Shown: positions 16,164 through 24,896, numbered from the stretch's first letter. The stretch: DNA of 64,000 bases from Saprospiraceae bacterium (GCA_020627535.1 JAHDGU010000001.1:414670-478669), one strand, 5' to 3'. Numbers and translations are program-made. Notes: generated by a model not told the origin, from the sequence alone.

Positions 16164-17250
16164 CAGGTAGAAGCTTCACTCTCACATGAGTACTCTCAGC
16201 TTCAAAGATGTGAAGGACGAGATGATCATCACCAGCAATGAGCTCGAGCATCTTGGAAGCATCAGTTTGAGATTTCATGGCTCTTCTTGTTCCTTCTAGA
16301 GCTATCAAGTCAAAATTTTCTGTGTATCCACCATTGATCAGTCGAAGACTGTTCCCGCCGAGATTATCGATCATCCAAGGCATAGCTGTAGTCTTTGCGA
16401 TGAAGTGGTGCTGTGCTCTATCAAAGCTCTCTAGATCTTCTCGAAACTTCCCATAAATACTGATCGGCGTAAGTTTTTCTTCGCGAATATCGTCTACTAT
16501 TTCTACCATTTCACTTGTGCTTGTCAGGTCCTGTCTTTTCTTGGATCTCGCTGCGTCCACAGACTCCGAGACATGCATGGCGTCTTGTGCTTCTGGAGCT
16601 GCTTCCTCCTCAGTTGATGCACTTGGATCTCTAGGAGTGGATTGATCATCGTCCATCAAGACATTTGCATCCGCTAGCGTAGTTATTTCAGCATCTGTCT
16701 GTGTAACATTCCCGTGATCCGGTTCCCCATGTTCAAGCTTTGATTTCTGTACTGCGTCGTTAGTTCCCAATGTAGCACCAGCTCCAGCTGATTGACCAGC
16801 GGAATACGAGGCGAGATCAAGATCTACGGCTTCTCCACTTGCATCTGTCATGGAGTTAGTATGTGGTGATTTGTTGACTCTCAGATAGTTGCGTACTTGC
16901 ATTTTATCTCGTGGTAAAGCTGGATATGCCAGCCGATCACTGGGAAACTCATCGAGCTTTTCATAGAAGCCAACATTCTCTACATATGCCAGATCTTGAA
17001 ATCCTGCCATCTCAGCCATCGCCATATCTTGTGCGCCGTTATCATATCCCATTTGGTAGGAAATGAGAGAGACCACTCCTGTGACAAGAAGGAGACTTGC
17101 GGCATACTTCATCCATGGATGAAAAGTCACCACATGATTTGGCTTTTGATCAAGTCGTTTTTCTAACTCATTCCATATGATCTGAGGCGGCTTTTCATTG
17201 TAGGCCTCAGCCGACATTCTTAGGCTGTCTTTCAATTTATCTTCTTTCAT
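16153..17250 (-). CDS. putative membrane anti-sigma factor
   Basis: A 365-residue single-pass membrane protein. About 45 cytoplasmic residues (MKEDKLKDSLRMSAEAYNEKPPQIIWNELEKRL) precede one helix at about residues 47-66 (MKYAASLLLVTGVVSLISYQ). A long low-complexity acidic stretch (about 120-245, rich in Asp, Glu, Ala, Ser) leads to a C-terminal domain of about 90 residues. It overlaps the upstream ECF sigma gene by ATGA, the usual arrangement of sigma/anti-sigma pairs in this phylum. No zinc-binding anti-sigma motif or FecR domain is visible, so the role is inferred from position and topology. Confidence 0.65.
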   Translation of the reverse strand: MKEDKLKDSLRMSAEAYNEKPPQIIWNELEKRLDQKPNHVVTFHPWMKYAASLLLVTGVVSLISYQMGYDNGAQDMAMAEMAGFQDLAYVENVGFYEKLDEFPSDRLAYPALPRDKMQVRNYLRVNKSPHTNSMTDASGEAVDLDLASYSAGQSAGAGATLGTNDAVQKSKLEHGEPDHGNVTQTDAEITTLADANVLMDDDQSTPRDPSASTEEEAAPEAQDAMHVSESVDAARSKKRQDLTSTSEMVEIVDDIREEKLTPISIYGKFREDLESFDRAQHHFIAKTTAMPWMIDNLGGNSLRLINGGYTENFDLIALEGTRRAMKSQTDASKMLELIAGDDHLVLHIFEAESTHVRVKLLPVKN

Positions 17251-17843
17251 TTTTTCTCAGATTCTGTTCTCGGATGGCCCATTCTCTCTAGGAATTGAAT
17301 CATCCGTTTTTTGGCCAAGATGAGTTGCGATTTGGACGTGTTGATACTGATGCCTAGCATCTCGGCGATTTCTCTATGCTTGTATCCCTCGATCAGGTAC
17401 AAGTTGATGATGGTCCTATATCCTGTAGGAAGCTCATCCATCATAGCCTTGATATCTGCAGCAAAGAGATTTTCCTCGATGTAGGAGTCATCCTCTAGCA
17501 GATGTGATACATCATCGATATCTTGCAACTGGAGTTTCTTTTTGCGCAAGCGCATCAGCGATTCGTTGACCATGATTCGCTTCATCCATCCATATAGACT
17601 TCCGCTGCCGGAGTACTGCTTGATCTTGGTCAATACCTTATACATCCCTTCGGAGTATACATCCTCTGCTTCTTGTCTATCACGCAAGTACCTCAAACAC
17701 ACACCGAAGAGGCGCTCAGCATACAGATCATACAAGAGTCTTTGACATTGTCGATCCTGCTTTTTACAGCCCTTGATGATCTCAGATTCTGTCATGCCTT
17801 GGGTAGATCTGTATCGGAGGATATTAGTACTTGAGATTGCCAT
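17247..17843 (-). CDS. ECF-type RNA polymerase sigma factor
   Basis: A 198-residue sigma-70 family protein. Region 2 runs from LLYDLYAERLFGVCLRYL to EDVYSEGMYKVLTKIKQY, with the aromatic core-binding pattern; region 4 is LPTGYRTIINLYLIEGYKHREIAEMLGIS followed by the recognition helix INTSKSQLILAKKRM. The frame starts at 17843; homologues usually begin at the equivalent of MTESEIIKGC, so an ATG at 17795 may be the true start. It is coupled to the anti-sigma-like gene by an ATGA overlap. A hairpin-motif copy lies 16 bases upstream of the longer start. Targets are unknown. Confidence 0.93.
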   Translation of the reverse strand: MAISSTNILRYRSTQGMTESEIIKGCKKQDRQCQRLLYDLYAERLFGVCLRYLRDRQEAEDVYSEGMYKVLTKIKQYSGSGSLYGWMKRIMVNESLMRLRKKKLQLQDIDDVSHLLEDDSYIEENLFAADIKAMMDELPTGYRTIINLYLIEGYKHREIAEMLGISINTSKSQLILAKKRMIQFLERMGHPRTESEKK

Positions 17844-17859
17844 CTATATGGATAGATGC

Positions 17860-17875
17860 GGCTTTCGCTAAAATG
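17860..17875 (-). repeat. hairpin motif copy (intergenic, sigma factor/valS)
   Basis: Plus strand GGCTTTCGCTAAAATG; the flank CATTTT and GAAA loop are kept, but one stem pair is broken (A-C). Confidence 0.45.
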
Positions 17876-17910
17876 GGTGTGAACGGTCCATACTCCATAC
17901 TCTATAAAGG

Positions 17911-17918
17911 TAACTTTG
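17911..17918 (+). promoter_or_regulatory. -7 box TAACTTTG of valS
   Basis: Exact TAnnTTTG match 28 bases before the valS ATG at 17946. It overlaps the upstream TTG of the open frame (17916), which therefore cannot be the start codon of a transcript made from here. Confidence 0.55.
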
Positions 17919-17945
17919 TCCCTCGCACAAACGAATCAAATTTCC

Positions 17946-20582
17946 ATGGCAGAGCTGTCAAGACATTATGACCCATCAGAGATAGAGGATAAGTGGTACA
18001 AACACTGGGAGTCTAAGGGATATTTTCATTCGACTCCAGACGAAAGAGAGTCATTTTCCATCGTGATTCCGCCACCCAATGTTACAGGCGTCCTGCACAT
18101 GGGACACATGCTCAATAATACGATACAAGACATCCTAATCCGCCAGGCGCGATTAGATGGCAAAAACGCCTGCTGGGTGCCGGGCACCGATCATGCCTCG
18201 ATCGCCACCGAAGCGAAAGTGGTGCGCATGCTCCGTGAAAAAGGTATCAAGAAATCAGATCTGACGAGAGAGGAGTTTCTTCAATATGCTTGGGAATGGA
18301 AAGAAAAATATGGGGGCATCATTCTCAATCAATTACGCAAGCTAGGTGCAAGTTGTGATTGGGAGCGTGAGGCATTCACTATGGATGAAACTAGATCCAA
18401 AGCCGTTCTCGAGGTTTTTGTAGACCTGTTCAAAAAAGGCAAACTCTATCGCGGTCAGCGGATGGTAAACTGGGATCCGCAGGCTCAGACAGTCCTCAGT
18501 AATGAAGAGGTACTCTACGCTGATGAAAATGCGAAACTCTATCGCGTACGCTACAAAGTCGTAGGACAAGAGGAGTATATCGTCATTGCTACAACAAGAC
18601 CTGAGACCATACTGGGTGATACAGCTATTGCTGTCCATCCTGATGATGATCGATACAAGGATCTTGTCGGAGCCCAGGTACATGTGCCCATGACTGATCG
18701 CACAGTACCGATCATCGCAGATAGCTATGTCGATCGAGAGTTTGGGACCGGAGCTCTCAAGATCACGCCAGCACATGATCCCAATGACTTTGAAATTGGA
18801 GAGCGCCACAAGCTTGAGATTTTGGATACCATCAATGCCGATGGAACCATGAACGAACTCGCTGGTCATCTTGCGGGGCTGAGCAGGGAGAAAGCAAGAA
18901 AGCTTGCTGCCAAAACACTTGAGGAATCTGGTAATCTCGTTGAGCTTGAGGACTACAGACATTCTGTGGGAAGATCGGAGCGGACCAATGTGGTTATCGA
19001 GCCAAGATTGAGCCTTCAGTGGTACGTCGATATGCAGCAACTTGTCAAACCAGCACTGGAGGCAGTAGAGAGTGGGGAAGTGGCCTTTTTTCCGCAGAAG
19101 TATATCGGCGTATATCGTCACTGGATGACCAATATCCGTGACTGGTGTATTTCTCGCCAGCTCTGGTGGGGACACCAGATTCCAGCTTGGTACTATCTCG
19201 ATGAGTCTGGCACAGAGCATGTGATTGTAGAGCTCACAGAGGAAGAGGCTCTGGCTTCCGCCAAAAAGAGATTTGGAGAGCACATCTCTCTGAACGATTT
19301 ACGACGTGATGAGGACGTACTAGATACCTGGTTTTCGAGCTGGCTGTGGCCGATCTCCGTTTTTGACGGTTTTGAGTCTGAAGAGGAGCTCAACTATTAC
19401 TATCCCACAAGTGTGCTCGTCACTGGATGGGATATCATCTTCCTTTGGGTTGCGAGGATGATCATTGCAGGATATGAGTGGAGGGAATTACGCCCTTTCA
19501 AAGACGTGTACTTCACTGGGATGGTGCGCGACAAGAAGCGCAGAAAGATGAGCAAATCTCTGGGCAACAGTCCTGATGCGCTAGAGTTGATTGCCAATCA
19601 TGGAGCTGACTCTGTGAGATTTGGTATGATGAGCTGCTCTCCTGCCGGTGGAGATTTGCTCTTTGATGATAAGCTCATCGAAACGGGCCGTAACTTCTGC
19701 AACAAAATGTGGAACGCGCTCAGACTGATCAAGGGCTGGGAAGCTGATGAGTCATTAGCACAACCTCAAGAGTCCGCAGAGGCCTATCAATGGATCAGTC
19801 AATCACTAGAGGCCATCATCGCAGAAAAGAAAAAGAGCTTTGAGACTTATCGATTGTCCGAAAGCCTCAAGTCCATTTATTCGTTTGTATGGGGTGAATA
19901 CTGTAGTTGGTACCTCGAGATGATCAAACCAGAAGGCAAGATTGATCCCGTTACACTTGCCCAGTGCAAGTATGTCTACGCGCGGATCTGCCGCATGCTT
20001 CATCCCTATATGCCTTTCATCACGGAGGAAATCTGGCATCAGCTTGACGTACAAGATGGAGACTGTATCGTCAATACAGGAATTGCAGTCACTGATGTAG
20101 AGTCACTATCCAGACTCCAAGAATTTGAAGAGATCAAATCTCTTGTCAGCAAAGTCCGGGAGCTTCGCAACAAGAATGGACTCAAGCAAAGAGATGCTCT
20201 ACAAATCCAGTTCCTAGAGGGTAACACATATCGTGACATTTGGGCGAAAGCCTCTACCAAATCGCTCCTTGCAAAGCTTGCCTATGTGGATGAGATGTTA
20301 GCAATATCAAAGGAGGATGATACACTGACAGCTTTTACGTCAGGGACAGAGAAGTATTTCGCGGAGATAGACTCGACGATCAATCCAGAAGAGGAAAAAG
20401 CAAGACTAGAAGCCGAAATCAATAGGCTTACAGGTTTCCTCACTGGGATCGAGAAGAAACTCTCCAATGAGCGCTTCGTCAGCAATGCCCCTGAGCAAGT
20501 CGTAGCCCTTGAGCGCAAAAAGCAGCAAGACGCCCTGACGAAGATGGAGAACGCCAAGAGCATGCTCGCAAAGCTATCCTGA
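17946..20582 (+). CDS. valS: valyl-tRNA synthetase
   Basis: An 878-residue class I aminoacyl-tRNA synthetase that charges tRNA-Val with valine. The HIGH signature is HMGH in PNVTGVLHMGHMLNNT. The editing domain contains TTRPETILGDTAIAVHP. The KMSKS loop is RRKMSKSLGNSPDAL. An anticodon-binding domain and a C-terminal coiled coil (EEEKARLEAEINRLTGFLTGIEKKL) complete the family layout. The open frame extends to a TTG at 17916, but a -7 promoter box covers that codon, so the ATG at 17946 (MAELSRHYDPSEIEDKW) is taken. The stop overlaps the next gene by one base. Confidence 0.97.
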   Translation: MAELSRHYDPSEIEDKWYKHWESKGYFHSTPDERESFSIVIPPPNVTGVLHMGHMLNNTIQDILIRQARLDGKNACWVPGTDHASIATEAKVVRMLREKGIKKSDLTREEFLQYAWEWKEKYGGIILNQLRKLGASCDWEREAFTMDETRSKAVLEVFVDLFKKGKLYRGQRMVNWDPQAQTVLSNEEVLYADENAKLYRVRYKVVGQEEYIVIATTRPETILGDTAIAVHPDDDRYKDLVGAQVHVPMTDRTVPIIADSYVDREFGTGALKITPAHDPNDFEIGERHKLEILDTINADGTMNELAGHLAGLSREKARKLAAKTLEESGNLVELEDYRHSVGRSERTNVVIEPRLSLQWYVDMQQLVKPALEAVESGEVAFFPQKYIGVYRHWMTNIRDWCISRQLWWGHQIPAWYYLDESGTEHVIVELTEEEALASAKKRFGEHISLNDLRRDEDVLDTWFSSWLWPISVFDGFESEEELNYYYPTSVLVTGWDIIFLWVARMIIAGYEWRELRPFKDVYFTGMVRDKKRRKMSKSLGNSPDALELIANHGADSVRFGMMSCSPAGGDLLFDDKLIETGRNFCNKMWNALRLIKGWEADESLAQPQESAEAYQWISQSLEAIIAEKKKSFETYRLSESLKSIYSFVWGEYCSWYLEMIKPEGKIDPVTLAQCKYVYARICRMLHPYMPFITEEIWHQLDVQDGDCIVNTGIAVTDVESLSRLQEFEEIKSLVSKVRELRNKNGLKQRDALQIQFLEGNTYRDIWAKASTKSLLAKLAYVDEMLAISKEDDTLTAFTSGTEKYFAEIDSTINPEEEKARLEAEINRLTGFLTGIEKKLSNERFVSNAPEQVVALERKKQQDALTKMENAKSMLAKLS
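20237..20252 (+). repeat. hairpin motif copy inside valS
   Basis: CATTTGGGCGAAAGCC, encoding IWAKAS here; GGC/GCC stem with a GAAA loop. Confidence 0.5.
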
Positions 20583-21088
20583 TGAAAAAAGAGACTATAC
20601 AGCTATTTGTCACCGGAGGCACCTTTGACAAGGACTACAATTTTATCACCGGAGAGCTTTACTTCCAGGATACTCATCTCAAGGAAATGTTTGAGCGAGG
20701 TAGATGTACCCTTTCACTTGATATCAAGACGCTTATGATGGTCGACAGCCTTGAGATGACTGAGGCTGACCGCGAGATCATCATTCACAATTGTCGCAAG
20801 TCGCCTCATGAAAACATCATCATCACTCATGGCACAGATAGAATGGTCGCGACTGCCAAGGCTCTGGCATCACAAGATCTTCAGGACAAGACCATTGTAC
20901 TCACAGGCGCGATGATTCCATATGCTTTTGGTACATCCTCAGATGGCTTTTTCAATCTTGGAGCCGCACTTGCCTTTGCTCAGTCACTTTCTCCTGGCGT
21001 CTACATCTCTATGAATGGTCGCTGCTTCGATTGGGACAGGGTCCAAAAAAATCGAGATACCGGCTACTTCGAAGCCATTGATGAATAG
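20582..21088 (+). CDS. short asparaginase-domain protein
   Basis: A 168-residue protein equivalent to the N-terminal domain of L-asparaginases. It has the nucleophile loop QLFVTGGTFDKDYN near residue 10 and the second catalytic motif ITHGTDRMVATAKAL near residue 82, then VLTGAMIPYAFGTSSDGFFNLGAAL. Full-length asparaginases have about 320-340 residues with a second domain, absent here; the stop is clean, so this is a short family form and not an obvious truncation. Whether it hydrolyses asparagine is unknown. Its ATG overlaps the valS stop by one base, so the two are co-transcribed. Confidence 0.85.
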   Translation: MKKETIQLFVTGGTFDKDYNFITGELYFQDTHLKEMFERGRCTLSLDIKTLMMVDSLEMTEADREIIIHNCRKSPHENIIITHGTDRMVATAKALASQDLQDKTIVLTGAMIPYAFGTSSDGFFNLGAALAFAQSLSPGVYISMNGRCFDWDRVQKNRDTGYFEAIDE

Positions 21089-21202
21089 TCTAAGCTTCTT
21101 GCTTGTGCATGATTGACGTCATGCGGCTTGGTACGGTCTTTGAATTTGTTGCGGAGTACACTCATTTGACTAACTTTACATATTGTAAAAATTTTATATT
21201 CG

Positions 21203-22846
21203 ATGACACTATTGAAGACTCGAAGTATCGTCATTGCATGTCTCACACTGATGTGTCTTGCATTGACTCAGCAATCCCTCGCACAAGACTCAGAATTTGG
21301 GACTGGATTATCTGTCAAAAAGTTATGGCTTGACTACTTGACTTTTTATTCAGGTGAAACGGGTGCATTCAATCGTTATGATCATGGTGTCGAGATAGGA
21401 TACTCGCGATCTATCATGGATCGACTCAATTTATATGTGCCTGTCAAGCTTGGAGAGATCACACGAGAGGGTGAAGTCAGATCAGATTTTATGATTGGTC
21501 TTGATGCACAGCTGCAGTACTATGTCCTTTCGCGCGGTCGAACCTTCAATCCCTATGTCCTAGGAGGTCTAGGACTAGCTATAGAAGAAGGCAATCAAGT
21601 GGAAGATGTTGATCCACTACAGACGAGTATTAGCGGAGAGAATAATATTCAGATTCCTCTTGGTCTCGGTGTCGACATGAAGTTTCACCGTCGAGGATAT
21701 CTCAATGTTCAGCTAGAATATAGACCAAGCACAGGAGAGCAAAGGAATAATATCAATGCCTCAATCGGTTGGAAATATTTGTTTGGACCGAAGTCGATGT
21801 CTGAAATGCCAGAGGAAGAAGAGGAACCAATGGAAGAGAAGAAGGACAGTGATATGGATGGCATCACTGATGATCTGGATCTGTGTCCGCAGACACCAGG
21901 GCTAGAAATCCATAAAGGATGTCCTGATACGGATGAAGATGGCATCATGGATCCGGTGGATGAGTGTCCAGAACTGGCAGGTCCTGCTGAGCTCAATGGA
22001 TGTCCCGATAGTGATGGCGACGGTGTCTCTGACAATGATGATGAATGTCCGACAGTAGCTGGTACGATAGCGAACAATGGATGCCCAGACAAAGAGATGG
22101 AAGAAAAAGACACAGATGGTGATGGAGTTCCAGATCGCATCGATCGCTGTCCCAACATCGCAGGAGTTCCATCTCAGCAGGGATGTCCTCCTCCTCAAGA
22201 CAATCGACCAGAAGACAATAGTGATAAGGACAATGATGGTATTCCAGATAGTCGTGATCTCTGTCCTGACATTGCTGGTACAGTATCCGGTCAAGGGTGT
22301 CCAGACTCTGATGGGGATGGTGTCAATGATATCTTGGATGAGTGCCCGAGTATCCCTGGACCATCAGAATTTGATGGATGTCCAGACAGTGACGGTGACG
22401 GAATTGCCGATAAATTTGATGACTGCCCATCGACCTATGGCCTCAAGAGCAACAATGGCTGCCCAGAAATCGCCAAGGAAGATCAGGAGATCCTTGACTT
22501 TGCGATGAGAGCGGTACAGTTTGACAGTGGTAGCGATAATCTCAAGGCCGAGTCTTATAACATACTTGACCAGGTTGCTCAAGTCATGCAGAACTATCCA
22601 GATTTCAATCTAGAGGTAGCTGGTCATACTGACAGTCGTGGAGAAGCCAATCTCAATCAGCGCTTGTCGGAGCGTCGAGCCAAGGCCTGCTATGAGTATT
22701 TGCTCAGCAGAGGTCTCACGCAAGATCGGATGACATATGCTGGCTATGGTGAGAGTAAGCCGATAGCCACCAATGACACGCCTCAAGGTAGATCACTCAA
22801 TCGACGAACAGAATTTACAGTCTTTCCGCGCAATGCGAGGAGATAG
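21203..22846 (+). CDS. OmpA-family outer-membrane protein with thrombospondin type 3 repeats
   Basis: A 547-residue outer-membrane protein. After a signal peptide (SIVIACLTLMCLALTQQSLAQ) comes a beta-barrel-like domain (residues about 28-190, ending GWKYLFGPKSM). An acidic linker leads to about seven calcium-binding thrombospondin type 3 repeats with DxDxDGxxDxxDxCP patterns (about 212-420). The C-terminal OmpA peptidoglycan-binding domain (430-545) has VAGHTDSRGEANLNQRLSERRAKAC and YGESKP. It likely anchors the outer membrane to peptidoglycan. A terminator follows. The TSP3 section is repetitive, so many spurious frames occur on the opposite strand. Confidence 0.93.
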   Translation: MTLLKTRSIVIACLTLMCLALTQQSLAQDSEFGTGLSVKKLWLDYLTFYSGETGAFNRYDHGVEIGYSRSIMDRLNLYVPVKLGEITREGEVRSDFMIGLDAQLQYYVLSRGRTFNPYVLGGLGLAIEEGNQVEDVDPLQTSISGENNIQIPLGLGVDMKFHRRGYLNVQLEYRPSTGEQRNNINASIGWKYLFGPKSMSEMPEEEEEPMEEKKDSDMDGITDDLDLCPQTPGLEIHKGCPDTDEDGIMDPVDECPELAGPAELNGCPDSDGDGVSDNDDECPTVAGTIANNGCPDKEMEEKDTDGDGVPDRIDRCPNIAGVPSQQGCPPPQDNRPEDNSDKDNDGIPDSRDLCPDIAGTVSGQGCPDSDGDGVNDILDECPSIPGPSEFDGCPDSDGDGIADKFDDCPSTYGLKSNNGCPEIAKEDQEILDFAMRAVQFDSGSDNLKAESYNILDQVAQVMQNYPDFNLEVAGHTDSRGEANLNQRLSERRAKACYEYLLSRGLTQDRMTYAGYGESKPIATNDTPQGRSLNRRTEFTVFPRNARR

Positions 22847-22866
22847 GTGATCAATAGAGTGCTACG

Positions 22867-22910
22867 AAAGCCCTGAATTCAAAGGAGTTCAGGGCTTTTT
22901 TATTTTTTTT
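22867..22910 (+). terminator. Rho-independent terminator after the OmpA/TSP3 gene
   Basis: Stem AAAGCCCTGAA / TTCAGGGCTTT around a 10-base loop, followed by a T-rich run. Confidence 0.85.
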
Positions 22911-22983
22911 CTAGTTGGGCATAGGGGGACGTGTGAGCAAGGGTGTCTTATAAGTGTAATCGCTTCACACAACATCCAATACC

Positions 22984-23673
22984 ATGATTGAAACACTCAA
23001 TAGCACACAAGTAGATTTCTTCAGAGACATCATCCTATTTGAAGACTTGACTGAGTCAGAGCTTAGTCAACTCGTCAGGATCTCAAGTTTTGAAAAATAC
23101 TTTAGGCATCAATACATATACAATCAAGGCGCAAAGTCGGATCGCTTGTTTTTTCTCAAATCAGGAGTCGTCAAGATCGGTAATATGGCAGATGATGGTC
23201 GTGAAGTGATCAAGTCTATCATTCATCCCAAAAGCCTCTTTGGCGAACTCAGTATGATGGGACAAGAGAAGCGAAACAACTTTGCCCGATGTATGAATGA
23301 AGAGGTAGAGTGCGTCGCCATCTACATCCAGGACCTCGAAGACCTCATGCGTAGGACGCCTTCGATGCAGATGAAGTTTCTCAAGTTTATGGGAGAGAGA
23401 CTGATGCACATGGAGAAGAAAGTAGAGTCTCTCGTCCTTCAGGATGCACGGACGCGCATTATTGAGTTTATCAAAGACAATGCAATCAAACGCGGTCGCA
23501 AGGTTGGCTTCGAGACTCTATTCAAGCATAGCTTGACCCAACAAGACATAGCGAATATCACAGGCACCTCACGCCAGACAGTGACATCTGTGCTCAATGA
23601 GCTGAAGAAGAGCAACCAGATATACTTCAATCGTAGATCGATTCTCGTGAGAGATCTGGAGAAGTTCGGATAG
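22984..23673 (+). CDS. Crp/Fnr family transcription regulator
   Basis: A 229-residue regulator. The cNMP-binding-type beta-barrel spans about residues 18-120 (YIYNQGAKSDRLFFLKSGVVKI, PKSLFGELSMMG), followed by the dimer helix and a Crp-type winged helix (LTQQDIANITGTSRQTVTSVLNELKKSNQIYF, near residues 178-210). No FNR-type cysteine cluster is present. The RxS phosphate-binding pattern of true cAMP receptors is not evident, so the ligand is unknown. It is a monocistronic gene with its own terminator. Confidence 0.9.
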   Translation: MIETLNSTQVDFFRDIILFEDLTESELSQLVRISSFEKYFRHQYIYNQGAKSDRLFFLKSGVVKIGNMADDGREVIKSIIHPKSLFGELSMMGQEKRNNFARCMNEEVECVAIYIQDLEDLMRRTPSMQMKFLKFMGERLMHMEKKVESLVLQDARTRIIEFIKDNAIKRGRKVGFETLFKHSLTQQDIANITGTSRQTVTSVLNELKKSNQIYFNRRSILVRDLEKFG

Positions 23674-23702
23674 ACCCACATTTCTTAGTTTTATATACGC
23701 CG

Positions 23703-23737
23703 AGGCGCACTCTCTACGGAGGTGCGTCTTTTTTTTG
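23703..23737 (+). terminator. Rho-independent terminator after the Crp/Fnr gene
   Basis: Stem AGGCGCAC / GTGCGTCT (one G-T pair) with an 11-base loop and eight Ts. Confidence 0.8.
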
Positions 23738-23806
23738 TCTGTATGATTTCCAGAATCGTCGATACGACTTTGAGCTCTAGGCATATACGTATATCTTGTG
23801 CTCACT

Positions 23807-24445
23807 ATGGGATTTCTCCTGCGTATACTTTTCAAGCTTTGTCAGCTTTGCATCCTCTTGGTGCTTCCTTTCATTCTCCTTGTGAGGCTATCAGTATACT
23901 TCTACTATGAGACGAGTATCTCTCCTTGGGCCTGCATAGGTATTGCTAGCCTAGTAGTAGGACTTGTTCTTTTGATCTATGTCAGTATTATCTCTACTAG
24001 GATTACAGGTCGGCTAGGGAAGTGGAGAGCCTTTAAGGGAAGAGCCTATTTTGTTATGTTTTTGGTCTGGGCCTTTTGCGCATATGGATTACTGTATCTC
24101 AGTGGTGACAATGTCAAGAGTCCAGAGCTGCGTGCAGAATATGCGGATTTACATCCCATCATGCGTCTCGCGACAGCAACCATACTCCTCGTGGACCGTG
24201 ATATGATCATCACTGATGCATCTCGCACGCCTGCAGACTATGATCGCATGGGTATACCGCGCCATGCTAGCAGTCTGCACTTTACACAAAAGTCAGGCTA
24301 CGTACACGCACTTGACCTCCGGACCACAGGTCGCAATGAATCACGCAATCTCCTCTTGGAGAGAGTTTATGGCTTACTTGGTTTTCAGACTTTGAGACAT
24401 GTAGGGACGGCTGATCATCTACACATCGCACTCAAGCCGCGCTGA
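23807..24445 (+). CDS. membrane protein with LAS-type (M15-like) metallopeptidase-like C-terminus
   Basis: A 212-residue protein with three hydrophobic helices in the first 105 residues, then a C-terminal domain with PRHASSLHFTQKSGYVHALDLRTTG and RHVGTADHLHIAL. The HALD and HLH elements and their order recall the zinc sites of LAS/M15 peptidases, but the H-x6-D spacing is not kept, so activity is doubtful. A GTG three codons upstream (23798) is an alternative start; ATG 23807 is chosen. It is convergent with cutA, with stops one base apart. The function is not assigned. Confidence 0.65.
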   Translation: MGFLLRILFKLCQLCILLVLPFILLVRLSVYFYYETSISPWACIGIASLVVGLVLLIYVSIISTRITGRLGKWRAFKGRAYFVMFLVWAFCAYGLLYLSGDNVKSPELRAEYADLHPIMRLATATILLVDRDMIITDASRTPADYDRMGIPRHASSLHFTQKSGYVHALDLRTTGRNESRNLLLERVYGLLGFQTLRHVGTADHLHIALKPR

Positions 24446-24446
24446 G

Positions 24447-24758
24447 TCACTTGCATTGTGAGTCCACCCATGAGTGGTACGCTTCGTTGCACTCGACTTC
24501 TTCTCTGATGATCATCGGCAAGTCATATGGATGCAGACTTTCCAAGTGCTTGAGGGCTTCAGCAAACTTTGAATGGCTACACTTAGCACTCAGCAGATAT
24601 TCCTTGTCGGATTGAAGCTCATCTTCCCACTCATAGATGCTCCTGATCTTCTTGATATGGATGCACGCCGCTAGTTTTTTTCTGACCAGTGATTGACCGA
24701 TTTGCTCGGCGGTAGTGAGCTGATCCAAGGTGGTCTTGAGGATGCTAATAGTGGCCAT
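24447..24758 (-). CDS. cutA: CutA1 divalent-cation tolerance family protein
   Basis: A 103-residue cytoplasmic protein of the CutA1 family, small trimeric ferredoxin-like proteins linked to copper tolerance. Visible signatures are ISILKTTLDQLTTAEQIGQSLVRKKLAACIHI, IRSIYEWEDELQSDKEYLLSAK and HPYDLPMIIREEVECNEAYHSWV. The frame opens 16 codons further upstream to 24806, but that extension runs through a hairpin-motif copy and has no family similarity, so MATISILKTT (24758) is the start. It is divergent from topA. A physiological metal role is unproven for the family at large. Confidence 0.93.
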   Translation of the reverse strand: MATISILKTTLDQLTTAEQIGQSLVRKKLAACIHIKKIRSIYEWEDELQSDKEYLLSAKCSHSKFAEALKHLESLHPYDLPMIIREEVECNEAYHSWVDSQCK

Positions 24759-24792
24759 GAGATAGAGCGTTATTTGAAGATTTTTGACAGCA

Positions 24793-24809
24793 GGGCTTTC
24801 GCCCAAATG
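24793..24809 (-). repeat. hairpin motif copy, GGGC-GAAA-GCCC (intergenic, cutA/topA)
   Basis: Plus strand GGGCTTTCGCCCAAATG, perfect 4-bp stem, 35 bases upstream of the cutA ATG. Its CATTTG end supplies the false upstream ATG of cutA. Confidence 0.7.
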
Positions 24810-24854
24810 AAGTGAGATTCCTGCGATGTCTCACTCGACTTAAGATTGTCTTAC

Positions 24855-24862
24855 TAGATTTG
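24855..24862 (+). promoter_or_regulatory. -7 box TAGATTTG of topA
   Basis: Exact TAnnTTTG match, 34 bases before the topA ATG; no convincing -33 element. Confidence 0.5.
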
Positions 24863-24896
24863 CGCCTCCAAAGTAACAAGCTAAGAAAGAATACGC

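Noticed and set aside
18342-19283. 313-codon minus-strand open frame
   Set aside because: It lies wholly antisense to valS, has no domain, membrane or signal features, and its composition mirrors the codon pattern of valS.
21709-22508. Several open frames on both strands across the TSP3 region of the OmpA gene
   Set aside because: They are shadows caused by the repeated DxDxDG codons; Ser/Ile-rich composition is an out-of-frame reading of GAT-rich repeats.
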